Below, one piece after another: positions 1-9,948 of a DNA stretch of 64,000 nt. The stretch covers positions 62,001 through 126,000 of the forward strand of contig NZ_CP042968.1 of the NCBI RefSeq assembly GCF_001693515.2, in the 5' to 3' direction. The notes beneath the pieces were generated by a model. It did no database searches. It saw only the letters and a program-made list of their open reading frames with translations, and was not told the DNA's origin. Source of the DNA: Bradyrhizobium paxllaeri (GTDB taxonomy: Bacteria; Pseudomonadota; Alphaproteobacteria; Rhizobiales; Xanthobacteraceae). Every line of letters starts with the position of its first letter. The first letter of the stretch is position 1. The translations under genes were made by a program, and so were the position numbers.

Positions 1-699
1 GGTGAGCCGAAGGCATCAAAGCCAGAAGCGTCAAAGCCAAAGCCAAAGCCGTCAAAATCAAAAGCCTGGACGCCGGCCGAGATCCATGAGGCTTTCAGCC
101 GCTTTCGCAAGGCCAATCCGGAGCCGAAGGGCGAGCTCGAACATCTCAACCCCTACACGCTGCTGGTGGCGGTGGTGCTGTCGGCGCAGGCGACCGATGC
201 CGGCGTCAACAAGGCGACGCGTGCGCTATTCGCGGTCGCCGACACGCCGGAGAAGATGCTTGAGCTCGGCGAGGAGAAAGTGCGCGAGTATATCAAGACC
301 ATCGGGCTCTATCGCAACAAGGCCAAGAACGTCATTGCGCTGTCGGAAAAGCTGATCGCCGAGTTCGGCGGCGAGGTACCGCGCACGCGCGCCGAAATCG
401 AGTCGCTGCCGGGCGCCGGACGCAAGACCGCCAATGTCGTGCTCAACATGGCCTATGGCGAACACACGATGGCGGTGGATACGCATGTGTTTCGTGTCGG
501 CAATCGCACCGGCCTCGCGCCCGGCAACACGCCGCTGGAAGTCGAACTGGGACTGGAGAAGGTGATCCCGTCCGAGTTCATGCTGCACGCCCATCACTGG
601 CTGATCCTGCACGGGCGTTACACGTGTCTGGCCCGCAAGCCACGCTGCGAGGTGTGTCTGATCAATGACCTCTGCCGCTGGCCGGAAAAGACGGTGTGA
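1..699 (+). CDS. nth: endonuclease III, 5'-truncated by window edge
   Basis: This is a base-excision-repair DNA glycosylase/AP lyase that removes oxidised pyrimidines. The reading frame is open from the first base, so the true start lies outside the window. An internal ATG at 166 is too late, because family sequence (EIHEAFSRFRKANPEPKGEL, then LNPYTLLVAVVLSAQATD) precedes it. The helix-hairpin-helix LPGAGRKTANVVLN carries the catalytic Lys. The Asp in VDTHVFRV is the second catalytic residue. The C-terminus has the 4Fe-4S loop C-X6-C-X2-C-X5-C. The visible N-terminal end is a Lys/Pro/Ser-rich low-complexity tail, as in other alphaproteobacterial Nth proteins. Confidence 0.95.
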   Translation, partial: GEPKASKPEASKPKPKPSKSKAWTPAEIHEAFSRFRKANPEPKGELEHLNPYTLLVAVVLSAQATDAGVNKATRALFAVADTPEKMLELGEEKVREYIKTIGLYRNKAKNVIALSEKLIAEFGGEVPRTRAEIESLPGAGRKTANVVLNMAYGEHTMAVDTHVFRVGNRTGLAPGNTPLEVELGLEKVIPSEFMLHAHHWLILHGRYTCLARKPRCEVCLINDLCRWPEKTV

Positions 700-706
700 G
701 GTTTGC

Positions 707-790
707 CGTCATTGCGAGCGCAGCGAAGCAATCCATCTCTCTGCACGGGGATAGATGGATTGCTTCGTCGCTTCGCTCCTCGCAATGACG
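707..790. repeat. palindromic intergenic repeat (CGTCATTGCGAGCG family)
   Basis: An 84-bp imperfect palindrome: the arm CGTCATTGCGAGCG..CGAAGCAATCCATC is repeated inverted as GATGGATTGCTTCG..CTCGCAATGACG. It lies between the convergent nth and EI24 genes. It resembles the dispersed REP-like units of Bradyrhizobium genomes, and could also fold as a bidirectional terminator. Confidence 0.8.
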
Positions 791-805
791 GGACCAGCAG
801 CTATC

Positions 806-1552
806 TCACACCACCGGCATCTTCCTTACCGGCTCGATCAACTCCGGCCGCGGGCCTGACAGCCGCTTGTGCATGTGGACCATGAAGGCCATGCCGAACA
901 CCGGCGTCGCCAGATTGACGATCGGGATCGACACGAAGGCCGCGATGAACAGGCCCGCGGTGAACACGATCGCCGCATTGTCCTTCCGCATCGCCTTGGC
1001 TTCCGCCGGCGAGCGGAAGCGCATCGCCGCGAGTTCGAAATATTCGCGCCCCAACAGCCACGCGGTGGCGATGAAGAAAATGATAAAACCTGCGCCGGCG
1101 AACAGCACAAAGGGCAGGGCGATCAGGTAAACAAGGATCGTCAGCAGCGCGGTCTTGATGCCCTCGGGAATCGCGATGCCGAGCGGCAGCGCATCGCCGG
1201 GTCGCTCCGCCGGATAATGCTCGCGCTCGACATGCTCGGCGACATCGTCGACGAACACGCTCGCGATCAGCGAGGTGACCGCCGGCATCAGGAAGATGCC
1301 GCCGAGCACGACGCCAAGCCCGGCCGCGATCGAGATGATCCAGGACAGGATGTGGAGCGAGGTGTGGAAGCCCGGCCCGAGCATCGCCTCGGCCCAGCCT
1401 TCGCCGTAATCGGCAAACCAGCTCAACAGCCGCTGCAACCCGACGGCCAGCACCGTGATCAGCACCAGCGCCAGCCCGATCGAGCGCCACAGGATGGTGC
1501 GCATCGGCGGCGACAGGATCTGCGATAGCGCCTTGACGGCGGCGTCCAACAT
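806..1552 (-). CDS. EI24/CysZ-family membrane protein
   Basis: An inner-membrane protein of about 248 aa with four or more hydrophobic segments (for example IGLALVLITVLAVGL, ISIAAGLGVVLGGIFLM and FVLFAGAGFIIFFIATAWLL) and the motif LLGREYFELAAMR, typical of the EI24 domain. CysZ members of this family take up sulfate, but no sulfur genes lie nearby and the substrate here is not shown. The start is placed at the ATG of MLDAAVKAL because AAGAGG sits about 10 nt upstream. An in-frame upstream start would add a 21-residue non-hydrophobic leader. Confidence 0.75.
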   Translation of the reverse strand: MLDAAVKALSQILSPPMRTILWRSIGLALVLITVLAVGLQRLLSWFADYGEGWAEAMLGPGFHTSLHILSWIISIAAGLGVVLGGIFLMPAVTSLIASVFVDDVAEHVEREHYPAERPGDALPLGIAIPEGIKTALLTILVYLIALPFVLFAGAGFIIFFIATAWLLGREYFELAAMRFRSPAEAKAMRKDNAAIVFTAGLFIAAFVSIPIVNLATPVFGMAFMVHMHKRLSGPRPELIEPVRKMPVV

Positions 1553-1685
1553 GGCGGTCTGGCCTCTTGTGAAAAAACCCTTGCGAGAGGTAGATAGCCG
1601 CAGGGGCTTCGGCAAGAGCCGGCGAGCCCCCGGGAGACAAGACCGCCGTCAAAAACAACGCCGCAAGAGCTGAGAAGAGGCTGCC

Positions 1686-2630
1686 ATGACCCGTGTCCAG
1701 GAACTCTATCCCGACAACAAGATCGTGCTGCGTGAGGTGGGCCTGCGCGACGGCCTGCAGCTCGTGAAGGCGTTTCCATCTACTTCCGCCAAGCAGCGCT
1801 GGATCCGCGATGAATATGCCGCCGGCGTGCGCCATTTCGAGGTCGGCTCGTTCCTGCCGGCCAAGACCTTTCCGCAATTCGCCGATGTGCGTGACATCGT
1901 CGCGACCGTGGCGTCGCTGCCGGGGGCCTACGGCATCGCGCTGACGCTGAACGAGCGCGGCGTCAACGAGGCGCTGGCCTCTGGCGTGGCTGAAGTGGCG
2001 ACGGTGGTCTCGGCGACCGAGGAGCACAGCCAGGCCAACGCCAACCGCTCGCGTGAGTCGGCAATCGCCAACGTCAGGCGGCTCTGCGAGCTGCGGGACG
2101 CCAGCGCGCACAAGCCGGTGGTGAACTCCGCGATCTCGATGGCGCTGGGCTGTTCGATCGTGGGCGCGGTGGACCCAAAGGAAGTGTTGCGGCTGACGGA
2201 AAAGCTGTTCGACGCCGGCGTTGACATGGTCGCGATCGCCGACACGGTCGGCTATGCCGGGCCAAAGCAGGTCGGTGAACTCGTCGCAGGGGCGGTGAAG
2301 ATCGCAGGCGCAAAACCGATCTGTATCCACCTGCATGACACCCGCGGCATGGGCATCGCCAACGCTTCCGCCGCCCTCGATGCCGGGGCGCGCGTGCTCG
2401 ATGGATCGCTCGGCGGCCTCGGCGGCTGCCCGTTCGCGCCGGGCGCGACGGGGAACGTCGTGTTCGAGGATCTTGTGTTCCTGTGCGAGAGCAAGGGTTT
2501 TGAGACCGGCATCGATATCGAGAAACTGATTGCGGTGCGCGGAATCTTGAAATCGGAAATGCCTGGCGAGGCGCTGTACGGCGGACTAGCGCGCGCCGGA
2601 TTGCCGCGCGGGAGGGAGAAGGTGGCATAA
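1686..2630 (+). CDS. hydroxymethylglutaryl-CoA lyase
   Basis: An HMGL-type TIM-barrel lyase of 314 aa that would cleave HMG-CoA to acetyl-CoA and acetoacetate (leucine and ketone-body catabolism). Visible motifs are the N-terminal VLREVGLRDGLQ (catalytic Arg/Asp of the DRE-TIM family), the metal-binding HLHDTRGMG, and GGLGGCPFAPGATGNVVFEDL, the HMG-CoA lyase signature with the active-site Cys. GAAGAGG precedes the ATG. No leucine-degradation genes are adjacent, so a related 3-hydroxy-3-methylacyl-CoA lyase activity cannot be excluded. Confidence 0.88.
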   Translation: MTRVQELYPDNKIVLREVGLRDGLQLVKAFPSTSAKQRWIRDEYAAGVRHFEVGSFLPAKTFPQFADVRDIVATVASLPGAYGIALTLNERGVNEALASGVAEVATVVSATEEHSQANANRSRESAIANVRRLCELRDASAHKPVVNSAISMALGCSIVGAVDPKEVLRLTEKLFDAGVDMVAIADTVGYAGPKQVGELVAGAVKIAGAKPICIHLHDTRGMGIANASAALDAGARVLDGSLGGLGGCPFAPGATGNVVFEDLVFLCESKGFETGIDIEKLIAVRGILKSEMPGEALYGGLARAGLPRGREKVA

Positions 2631-2639
2631 ACCACCGCC

Positions 2640-2730
2640 CGTCATGGCCGGGCTTGTCCCGGCCATCCACGTCTTTCTTGCCGCGACGCCGTTAAGGCGT
2701 GGATGCCCGGGACAAGCCCGGGCATGACGA
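2640..2730. repeat. palindromic intergenic repeat (CATGGCCGGGCTTGTCC family)
   Basis: About 91 bp: CGTCATGGCCGGGCTTGTCC..CCATCCACG is mirrored by CGTGGATG..GGGACAAGCCCGGGCATGACG. It lies between the convergent HMG-CoA lyase and copA genes. This is a different family from the unit at 707. Confidence 0.8.
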
Positions 2731-2756
2731 CTCACTATTGGTTCGCTTTCGATGAA

Positions 2757-5141
<2,385 letters not shown>

Positions 5142-5165
5142 CGTCCGCTCCGGCGCTTGAAACCG

Positions 5166-5182
5166 ATACCCTGTAGGGGTAT
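5166..5182. promoter_or_regulatory. CsoR-type copper operator
   Basis: A 17-bp near-perfect palindrome (ATACCC-TGTA-GGGGTAT) centred in the 50-bp gap between divergent copA and csoR. G/C-tract palindromes flanked by TA are the usual CsoR binding sites, so CsoR probably represses both genes from here. This is inferred from position and sequence. Confidence 0.75.
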
Positions 5183-5191
5183 ATAGGCCGC

Positions 5192-5467
5192 ATGCGAAAA
5201 GACATCAAGGCATCCTGTCAAAAGCGCCTCAGCCGGATCGAGGGCCAGGTCCGCGGCCTCTCAAAAATGGTCGACGAGGACCGCTACTGCATCGACATCG
5301 TCACGCAGATTTCCGCCGTGCGCGCCGCCCTGCGCCGCGTCGAGGAGGAAGTGTTGCGGGATCACGTCTCGCATTGCGTCGAGCATGCCATCACCAGCGG
5401 CAACAAGGCCGACCAGCGCGAGAAGATCGCGGAACTGATGGCCGTGATCGGCCGCTCCGACAGGTAA
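5192..5467 (+). CDS. csoR: copper-sensing repressor CsoR (DUF156)
   Basis: A 91-aa all-helical regulator of the CsoR/RcnR family. It has the Cu(I) ligand triad Cys33, His58 and Cys62 (C-X24-H-X3-C), which matches CsoR rather than the His-rich RcnR site. The conserved N-terminal stretch [16 protein letters not shown] is present. The ATG lies 10 nt after the operator palindrome, with only a weak ribosome site. The divergent gene is copA, which makes copper the expected signal. Confidence 0.92.
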   Translation: MRKDIKASCQKRLSRIEGQVRGLSKMVDEDRYCIDIVTQISAVRAALRRVEEEVLRDHVSHCVEHAITSGNKADQREKIAELMAVIGRSDR

Positions 5468-5481
5468 GACAGCGGCGCGCC

Positions 5482-5928
5482 TCAGTCGTGATGATGGCCG
5501 TGCTTGCGCGCCTTCGGCTTTTTGTCGGACGCCGTCGGGATCATCACCACGCGGCCGTAGCGCACGCCGCGCTCGGCGATGATGTGATCGGCGAGATGCC
5601 GGACCTCGCCGCTGGCGCCCTTCAGGGCGGTCACTTCCATGCAGCTATCGTCGTCGAGATGGACGTGCAGCGTCGCCAGCGACAGATCGTGGTGGCCATG
5701 GAAACTCTGCACCAGCCGTTTTGACAGGTCGCGCGCGGCGTGATCGTAGACGTAAACCAGTGCGGCCACGCATTGGCCCGAGGCGGCTGCGTCCTCGGCG
5801 CTCTGCTGCAGTCCGGCGCGCGCGAGATCGCGGATGATCTCGGAGCGGTTCTGATAGCCGCGGGCTTCCGCCGCGGCGTCGATCTCCGCGAGCAGATCGT
5901 CTTCGATCGTGATGGTGATCCGTTGCAT
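5482..5928 (-). CDS. nikR: nickel-responsive regulator NikR
   Basis: A 148-aa protein with an N-terminal ribbon-helix-helix (MQRITITIEDDLLAEID, residues 1-45) and a C-terminal ACT-like nickel domain. The high-affinity site residues are His77, His88, His90 and Cys96 (HDLSLATLHVHLDDDSC), in the E. coli NikR spacing. The C-terminal KHGHHHD tail may also bind metal. It diverges from a TonB-dependent receptor across a consensus NikR operator only 24 bp upstream of its own ATG, so autoregulation is likely. Confidence 0.94.
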   Translation of the reverse strand: MQRITITIEDDLLAEIDAAAEARGYQNRSEIIRDLARAGLQQSAEDAAASGQCVAALVYVYDHAARDLSKRLVQSFHGHHDLSLATLHVHLDDDSCMEVTALKGASGEVRHLADHIIAERGVRYGRVVMIPTASDKKPKARKHGHHHD

Positions 5929-5951
5929 GGAAAATTCTGTCCTGAGCTGCA

Positions 5952-5979
5952 GTATGATATTTCTATTGTATCGTCATAC
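5952..5979. promoter_or_regulatory. NikR operator
   Basis: GTATGA at 5952-5957 and TCATAC at 5974-5979 are separated by exactly 16 bp. This is the established NikR dyad (GTATGA-N16-TCATAC), with all twelve positions matched. It sits between nikR and the receptor gene, so nickel-loaded NikR would be expected to silence the receptor and perhaps itself. Confidence 0.9.
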
Positions 5980-6066
5980 TGCGCTTGCTAGCGTGAAGCG
6001 CCGGTTTAAGTCGAACTGATGCGGTCGCGCGCCGATTGTAGCAGTTATCATGCGGGGGCATGAGCG

Positions 6067-8268
6067 TTGCGCAGATCTGCTTTGGGGGCATTTTCCGCCG
6101 CCGCTTCATTATTTGTCATAATGTCCCCCGCGGACGCGCAGAGCCCCGTTGCGGCTGGGTCCGGCCAGCTCCCCGCTGTGACAGTAGATCCTCCCGAATC
6201 GAGGCCGCGCAACCGGACCAAGCCGCCCCGCCGCGAGCGAAGTGCGCGAAATCCATCCGCAGTTCAACCGAGCGCGCCAGTTCCGCCGGAGGTCAGCAGC
6301 GGCGTGACGTCCGGCGCCGCAACTTCAGGGCCGGTATACATGCAGCCCACAGCGGCCAGCGCCCTGACCATCAGCGGCGCGGACGTGAATGCCCAGCCTT
6401 TCTCGCGCCCCGGCGAGGCGCTGGAGGTCGTGCCGGGGCTGATCGTCACCCAGCATTCGGGCGAGGGCAAAGCCAACCAGTATTTTCTGCGCGGTTTCAA
6501 TCTCGACCATGGCACGGATCTCTCGATCAAGGTCGACGGCATGCCGGTCAACATGCCGACCCACGGCCATGGGCAGGGCTATGCCGATATCAATTTCATG
6601 ATTCCCGAACTGATCCAGTCGGTGAATGTACGAAAAGGTCCGTACTTCGCTGACGTCGGCGACTTCGGGTCCGCCGGCGCCGTCGCCATCGACTACATCA
6701 ACAGGCTGCCCAAGAACATTTTGGAGACGACCAATGGCAGCTTCGGCTACCACCGCGGGCTGGCAGCAGGGTCGACCGCGGTCGGTGCGGGGACGTTGCT
6801 CGCCGCTGTCGAGGGCGTCAAATACAATGGCCCGTGGGACGTTCCCGACAATGTGCGCAAGCTCAACGGCGTGCTGCGCTACAGCCAGGGCACCGCGACC
6901 GATGGCTTTACGCTCTCGGCGATGGCCTATTCCAACGGCTGGAATTCGACCGATCAGGTGGCGCAGCGCGCGATCGATCAAGGCGTGATCGGCCGGTTCG
7001 GCTCGCTCGATCCGACCGATGGCGGCGTCGCGAGCCGGTTCTCGCTGTCGAGCAACTGGGCGCAATCGAGCGAATACGGGCAGAGCAAGATCAACGCCTA
7101 TGTGATCAACTCGTCGCTGCGGCTCTACAACAATTTCACTTACTTCCTCGATGATCCCGTCAATGGCGATCAGTTCAGCCAGATGGACCGGCGCACGGTC
7201 TATGGCCTCAACGCCAGCCACGCCTTCGACATGCGCGTGGGCGGTATCGAAACGCAGACGCGTGTCGGGCTGCAGACGCGCGGTGACGATATCAGGGTCG
7301 GCCTGTTCAAGACGTTGCAGCGCGAGACGCTCTCGACCGTGCGCCAGGACAGCGTTCGGGAAGGCAATGTGGGCCTGTGGGCCGACACCACGGCGCGCTG
7401 GACCGACTGGCTGCGCACCACGATCGGCATCCGCGAGGATTATTTTGCGGGGAGAGTGATCAGCGACACGCCGGAGAATTCCGGCAACGCACAGGCATCG
7501 ATGACGAGCCCCAAGGCCGGCATCGTGCTGGGGCCGTGGTACAAGACCGAATTCTACGGCAATGCCGGTTACGGCCTGCACTCCAACGACATCAGGGGCG
7601 CGACCATCACCGTCGATCCGATCGACAAGGTGACGCTGCAGGATCGCGTGCCGCTCTTGGTTCGCTCGAAGGGCGCCGAACTCGGCATTCGCACCAGGGC
7701 GGTCGAAGGGCTCACGAGTTCGCTCGCGGTGTTCGTGCTGAATTTCGACTCGGAATTGTTGTTTGTCGGCGATGCCGGCACCACCGAGCCGAGCCGACCC
7801 AGCCGCCGCGTCGGCGTCGAGTGGACCAACCAGTATCAGGTGCTGCCGTGGATGCGGCTTGATCTGGATGTTGCCTATACCCGCGCCCGCTTCACCGATT
7901 TCGATCCCGCCGGCAATTTCATTCCGGGCGCGCCGGCATGGGTCGCAGCCGGCGGCGTAACGTTCGGCAGTGAGACCGGCTGGTTCGGCGTGCTGCGCGG
8001 GCGCTATTTCGGCCCGCGTCCCCTGATCGAGGACGACAGCGTTCGCTCGCAACCATCGCTGATCTTCAATGCGCGGGCGGGATACAGATTCGACAACGGG
8101 CTAAAGCTGCAGCTCGACGTGCTCAATCTCTTCAACGCGAAGACCAACCAGATTGAATATTACTATCTGTCGCGATTGCCGGGCGAACCGATCGGCGGCG
8201 TGGCGGACAGACACGTGCATCCGGTCGAGCCGTTGGCGGTGCGGTTGACGCTGGCGGGGAGGTTCTAG
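6067..8268 (+). CDS. TonB-dependent outer-membrane receptor, probably nickel-regulated
   Basis: A 733-aa outer-membrane receptor. It has a signal peptide (MRRSALGAFSAAASLFVIMS, cleavage after ADA at residue 24), a TonB-box-like LPAVTVDP near residue 35, a plug domain (about 90-210, with NQYFLRGFNLDHGTDLSIKV and a His-rich PTHGHGQGYAD) and a beta-barrel ending in the terminal Phe typical of porin-fold proteins. The only in-frame start after the upstream stop is TTG, with GGGGG 8 nt before it. The NikR operator lies 88 bp upstream. By analogy with NikR-controlled receptors it may import a nickel chelate; the substrate is inferred from regulation only. An insertion sequence begins 12 bp after its stop. 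Confidence 0.88.
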   Translation: MRRSALGAFSAAASLFVIMSPADAQSPVAAGSGQLPAVTVDPPESRPRNRTKPPRRERSARNPSAVQPSAPVPPEVSSGVTSGAATSGPVYMQPTAASALTISGADVNAQPFSRPGEALEVVPGLIVTQHSGEGKANQYFLRGFNLDHGTDLSIKVDGMPVNMPTHGHGQGYADINFMIPELIQSVNVRKGPYFADVGDFGSAGAVAIDYINRLPKNILETTNGSFGYHRGLAAGSTAVGAGTLLAAVEGVKYNGPWDVPDNVRKLNGVLRYSQGTATDGFTLSAMAYSNGWNSTDQVAQRAIDQGVIGRFGSLDPTDGGVASRFSLSSNWAQSSEYGQSKINAYVINSSLRLYNNFTYFLDDPVNGDQFSQMDRRTVYGLNASHAFDMRVGGIETQTRVGLQTRGDDIRVGLFKTLQRETLSTVRQDSVREGNVGLWADTTARWTDWLRTTIGIREDYFAGRVISDTPENSGNAQASMTSPKAGIVLGPWYKTEFYGNAGYGLHSNDIRGATITVDPIDKVTLQDRVPLLVRSKGAELGIRTRAVEGLTSSLAVFVLNFDSELLFVGDAGTTEPSRPSRRVGVEWTNQYQVLPWMRLDLDVAYTRARFTDFDPAGNFIPGAPAWVAAGGVTFGSETGWFGVLRGRYFGPRPLIEDDSVRSQPSLIFNARAGYRFDNGLKLQLDVLNLFNAKTNQIEYYYLSRLPGEPIGGVADRHVHPVEPLAVRLTLAGRF

Positions 8269-8348
8269 GTTGTAGATTCCATGAGGCGGTGAGCGTGGCC
8301 TTTCCGATAAGGTTTGGGTTTCCACACTCGAACCCCTCGGAGAGTCAG

Positions 8349-9509
8349 ATGCAAGCATCCACCGTAGCCACGCCCACCGCCGGCCATATTGGCACAATTT
8401 TCGTTGCAATCGAACTGAGCCAGCGGAGCTGGCGGGTCGCGCTGCACAGCCCGGACAAGGACAAGATATCGCACCACAAGCTGGAGGGTGGCGATCATGC
8501 CGAGCTGTTGGCGTTGGTGGGTCGGGTTCGGGAGCGGGCGGCTCGAACGCTGGGAGGCGTTCCGGCGGTGGCGAGCTGCTACGAGGCGGGCTACGACGGG
8601 TTCTGGCTGCACCGGCTGCTGCTGGCGGCCGGCATCACGAACTACGTGTTTGATCCCGCCAGCATTGCGGTGGACCAGCGGGCGCGGCGGGTGAAGACCG
8701 ACCGGATCGATGGCGAGCGGATGCTGCGCACGCTGATGGCGTATCTGCGCGGCGAGCCGCGGGTGGTGCGGATCGTCCGGGTGCCTGCCGCCGAACAGGA
8801 GGACGCCCGCCGCGGCAGCCGCGAACGCGACCGGCTGATCAAGGAGCAAACCGCTCACACCAACCGGATCAAGGCACTGCTGCGGCTGCGGGGCATGGCG
8901 GTCGGGAACCCGCGGCGGCGCGACTGGCTGAGCTGGCTGGCAACGCAGCGGGATTGGCAAGGCCAGGCGGTGCCGCCGCGGATGCTGAGCGAGATCAGGT
9001 CCGAGCACGCGCGGCTGATGCTGGTGCGCGATCGGCTCGACGCGCTCGCGCAGGAGGCGGCCGCAGCGGAGCCATCCCCTGCGGAAGCCGAGATGAGCCG
9101 GCGCAGCGAACTGCTGCGCCGGCTCAAATGCCTTGGCCCGGCGTTCGCGACGACGCTGACCAGCGAGGTGTTCTACAAGGACTTCCGCAACCGGCGCGAG
9201 GTCGGGAGCTATTTCGGGCTGACGCCCAGTCCGTGGCGGAGCGGCGGCATCGACCGCGACCAGGGCATCAGCAAGGCGGGCAACCCGCGCGCCCGCTGTG
9301 CCGCGATCGAACTGGCCTGGCTGTGGCTGCGGCATCAGCCGGACAGCAAGCTGACCTTGGAGTACCGCAAACGCACGCTCGATGCCGGCAAGCGCATCAA
9401 GCGCGTCGCCATCGTCGCCCTGGCGCGCAAGCTGATGGTGGCGCTCTGGCGCTATCTCACGACCGGCCTCGTGCCCGAGGGCGCGGCGCTCAAGGCTGTA
9501 AAGATCTAA
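8349..9509 (+). CDS. IS110-family transposase
   Basis: A 386-aa site-specific transposase with an N-terminal RuvC-like DEDD domain and a C-terminal Transposase_20 domain. Visible acidic positions are the Glu in FVAIELSQ (a Glu where most relatives have Asp), the Glu of CYEAGYDG, and both Asp of VKTDRIDGERM. The C-terminal block YFGLTPSPWRSGGIDRDQG followed by ISKAGNPRAR contains the expected catalytic Ser. The ATG at 8349 is preferred because GGAGAG lies 4-6 nt upstream. A GTG at 8289 would extend it into the element end. The gene appears intact. Confidence 0.9.
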   Translation: MQASTVATPTAGHIGTIFVAIELSQRSWRVALHSPDKDKISHHKLEGGDHAELLALVGRVRERAARTLGGVPAVASCYEAGYDGFWLHRLLLAAGITNYVFDPASIAVDQRARRVKTDRIDGERMLRTLMAYLRGEPRVVRIVRVPAAEQEDARRGSRERDRLIKEQTAHTNRIKALLRLRGMAVGNPRRRDWLSWLATQRDWQGQAVPPRMLSEIRSEHARLMLVRDRLDALAQEAAAAEPSPAEAEMSRRSELLRRLKCLGPAFATTLTSEVFYKDFRNRREVGSYFGLTPSPWRSGGIDRDQGISKAGNPRARCAAIELAWLWLRHQPDSKLTLEYRKRTLDAGKRIKRVAIVALARKLMVALWRYLTTGLVPEGAALKAVKI

Positions 9510-9840
9510 CCACTTCAACGAATGCGTCAGCGTCGCGGCATCTGCCGCGGTCAGCGCGGGATGGATGATGACCGTGCCACCCTTGGGCCAGCAAACAGGC
9601 TGTTTCGTAGATGGGTCTCATCCTCGTGGCTTCCTCGCCGCATGCATGCGGAATGTGGGTACGGACAACGGTCCGACCGGATATGAGGTGATGCAGTGAG
9701 CAACTGCATAAATCGCCGGAAGCCAGTCCCTGAGCGCACCGACCGCGGCGGCACGCTGCGCTACGCATGGCTCCGCGCGCCGCCGCTCCACCGAACGTAA
9801 AAATCACATCCAAGCCCTGTCGGGATGCTTGACTCAAAAC
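9510..9840 (+). ncRNA. structured 3' region of IS110 element, candidate bridge RNA
   Basis: About 330 nt without a plausible gene, inside the element. It contains several strong local stems: CGCGGCA-TC-TGCCGCG (9534-9549), AAACAG-G-CTGTTT (9593-9605), the palindrome CCGCATGCATGCGG (9638-9651) and ATGCAGT-gagca-ACTGCAT (9691-9709). IS110/IS1111 elements encode a bridge RNA in a long non-coding end that specifies target and donor. Location and structure fit, but transcription is not shown. Confidence 0.4.
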
Positions 9841-9848
9841 GCCTCATA

Positions 9849-9940
9849 TGAGGGTGGGCAAAGGCGCGACGCGCCGTGCCCACCATTGATCCGAGTCGGT
9901 AGTCTAGATGGTGGGCACGCTTCGCTTTGCCCACCCTACG
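9849..9940. repeat. palindromic repeat (GGTGGGCAAAG family), copy 1
   Basis: GGGTGGGCAAAGGCG..CGTGCCCACCAT is mirrored by ATGGTGGGCACGC..GCTTTGCCCACCCTAC. The same family recurs at 12551 and 25602. Here the left tip is altered (the unit normally starts CGTAGGGTGGG) and directly abuts the proposed right end of the insertion sequence. Confidence 0.8.
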
Positions 9941-9948
9941 ATCCATTT

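Larger units (their letters stand above)
8281..9848 (+). mobile_element. IS110-family insertion sequence
   Basis: The element carries one DEDD/serine-type transposase gene. Its proposed ends are an 8-bp inverted repeat, ATGAGGCG at 8281-8288 and CGCCTCAT at 9841-9848. No target duplication is evident, as is usual for this family. There are about 70 nt of non-coding DNA before and 330 nt after the transposase. The end coordinates are my inference from the short inverted repeat. Confidence 0.6.

Noticed and set aside
801..2336. Long minus-strand open frame of 511 codons overlapping the HMG-CoA lyase gene
   Set aside because: It is an antisense shadow of the real genes at 806-1552 and 1686-2630, with an Arg/His-rich composition typical of wrong frames in high-GC DNA.
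6325..8052. 575-codon antisense open frame within the TonB-dependent receptor gene
   Set aside because: Codon bias and the well-supported receptor on the other strand explain it as a shadow.
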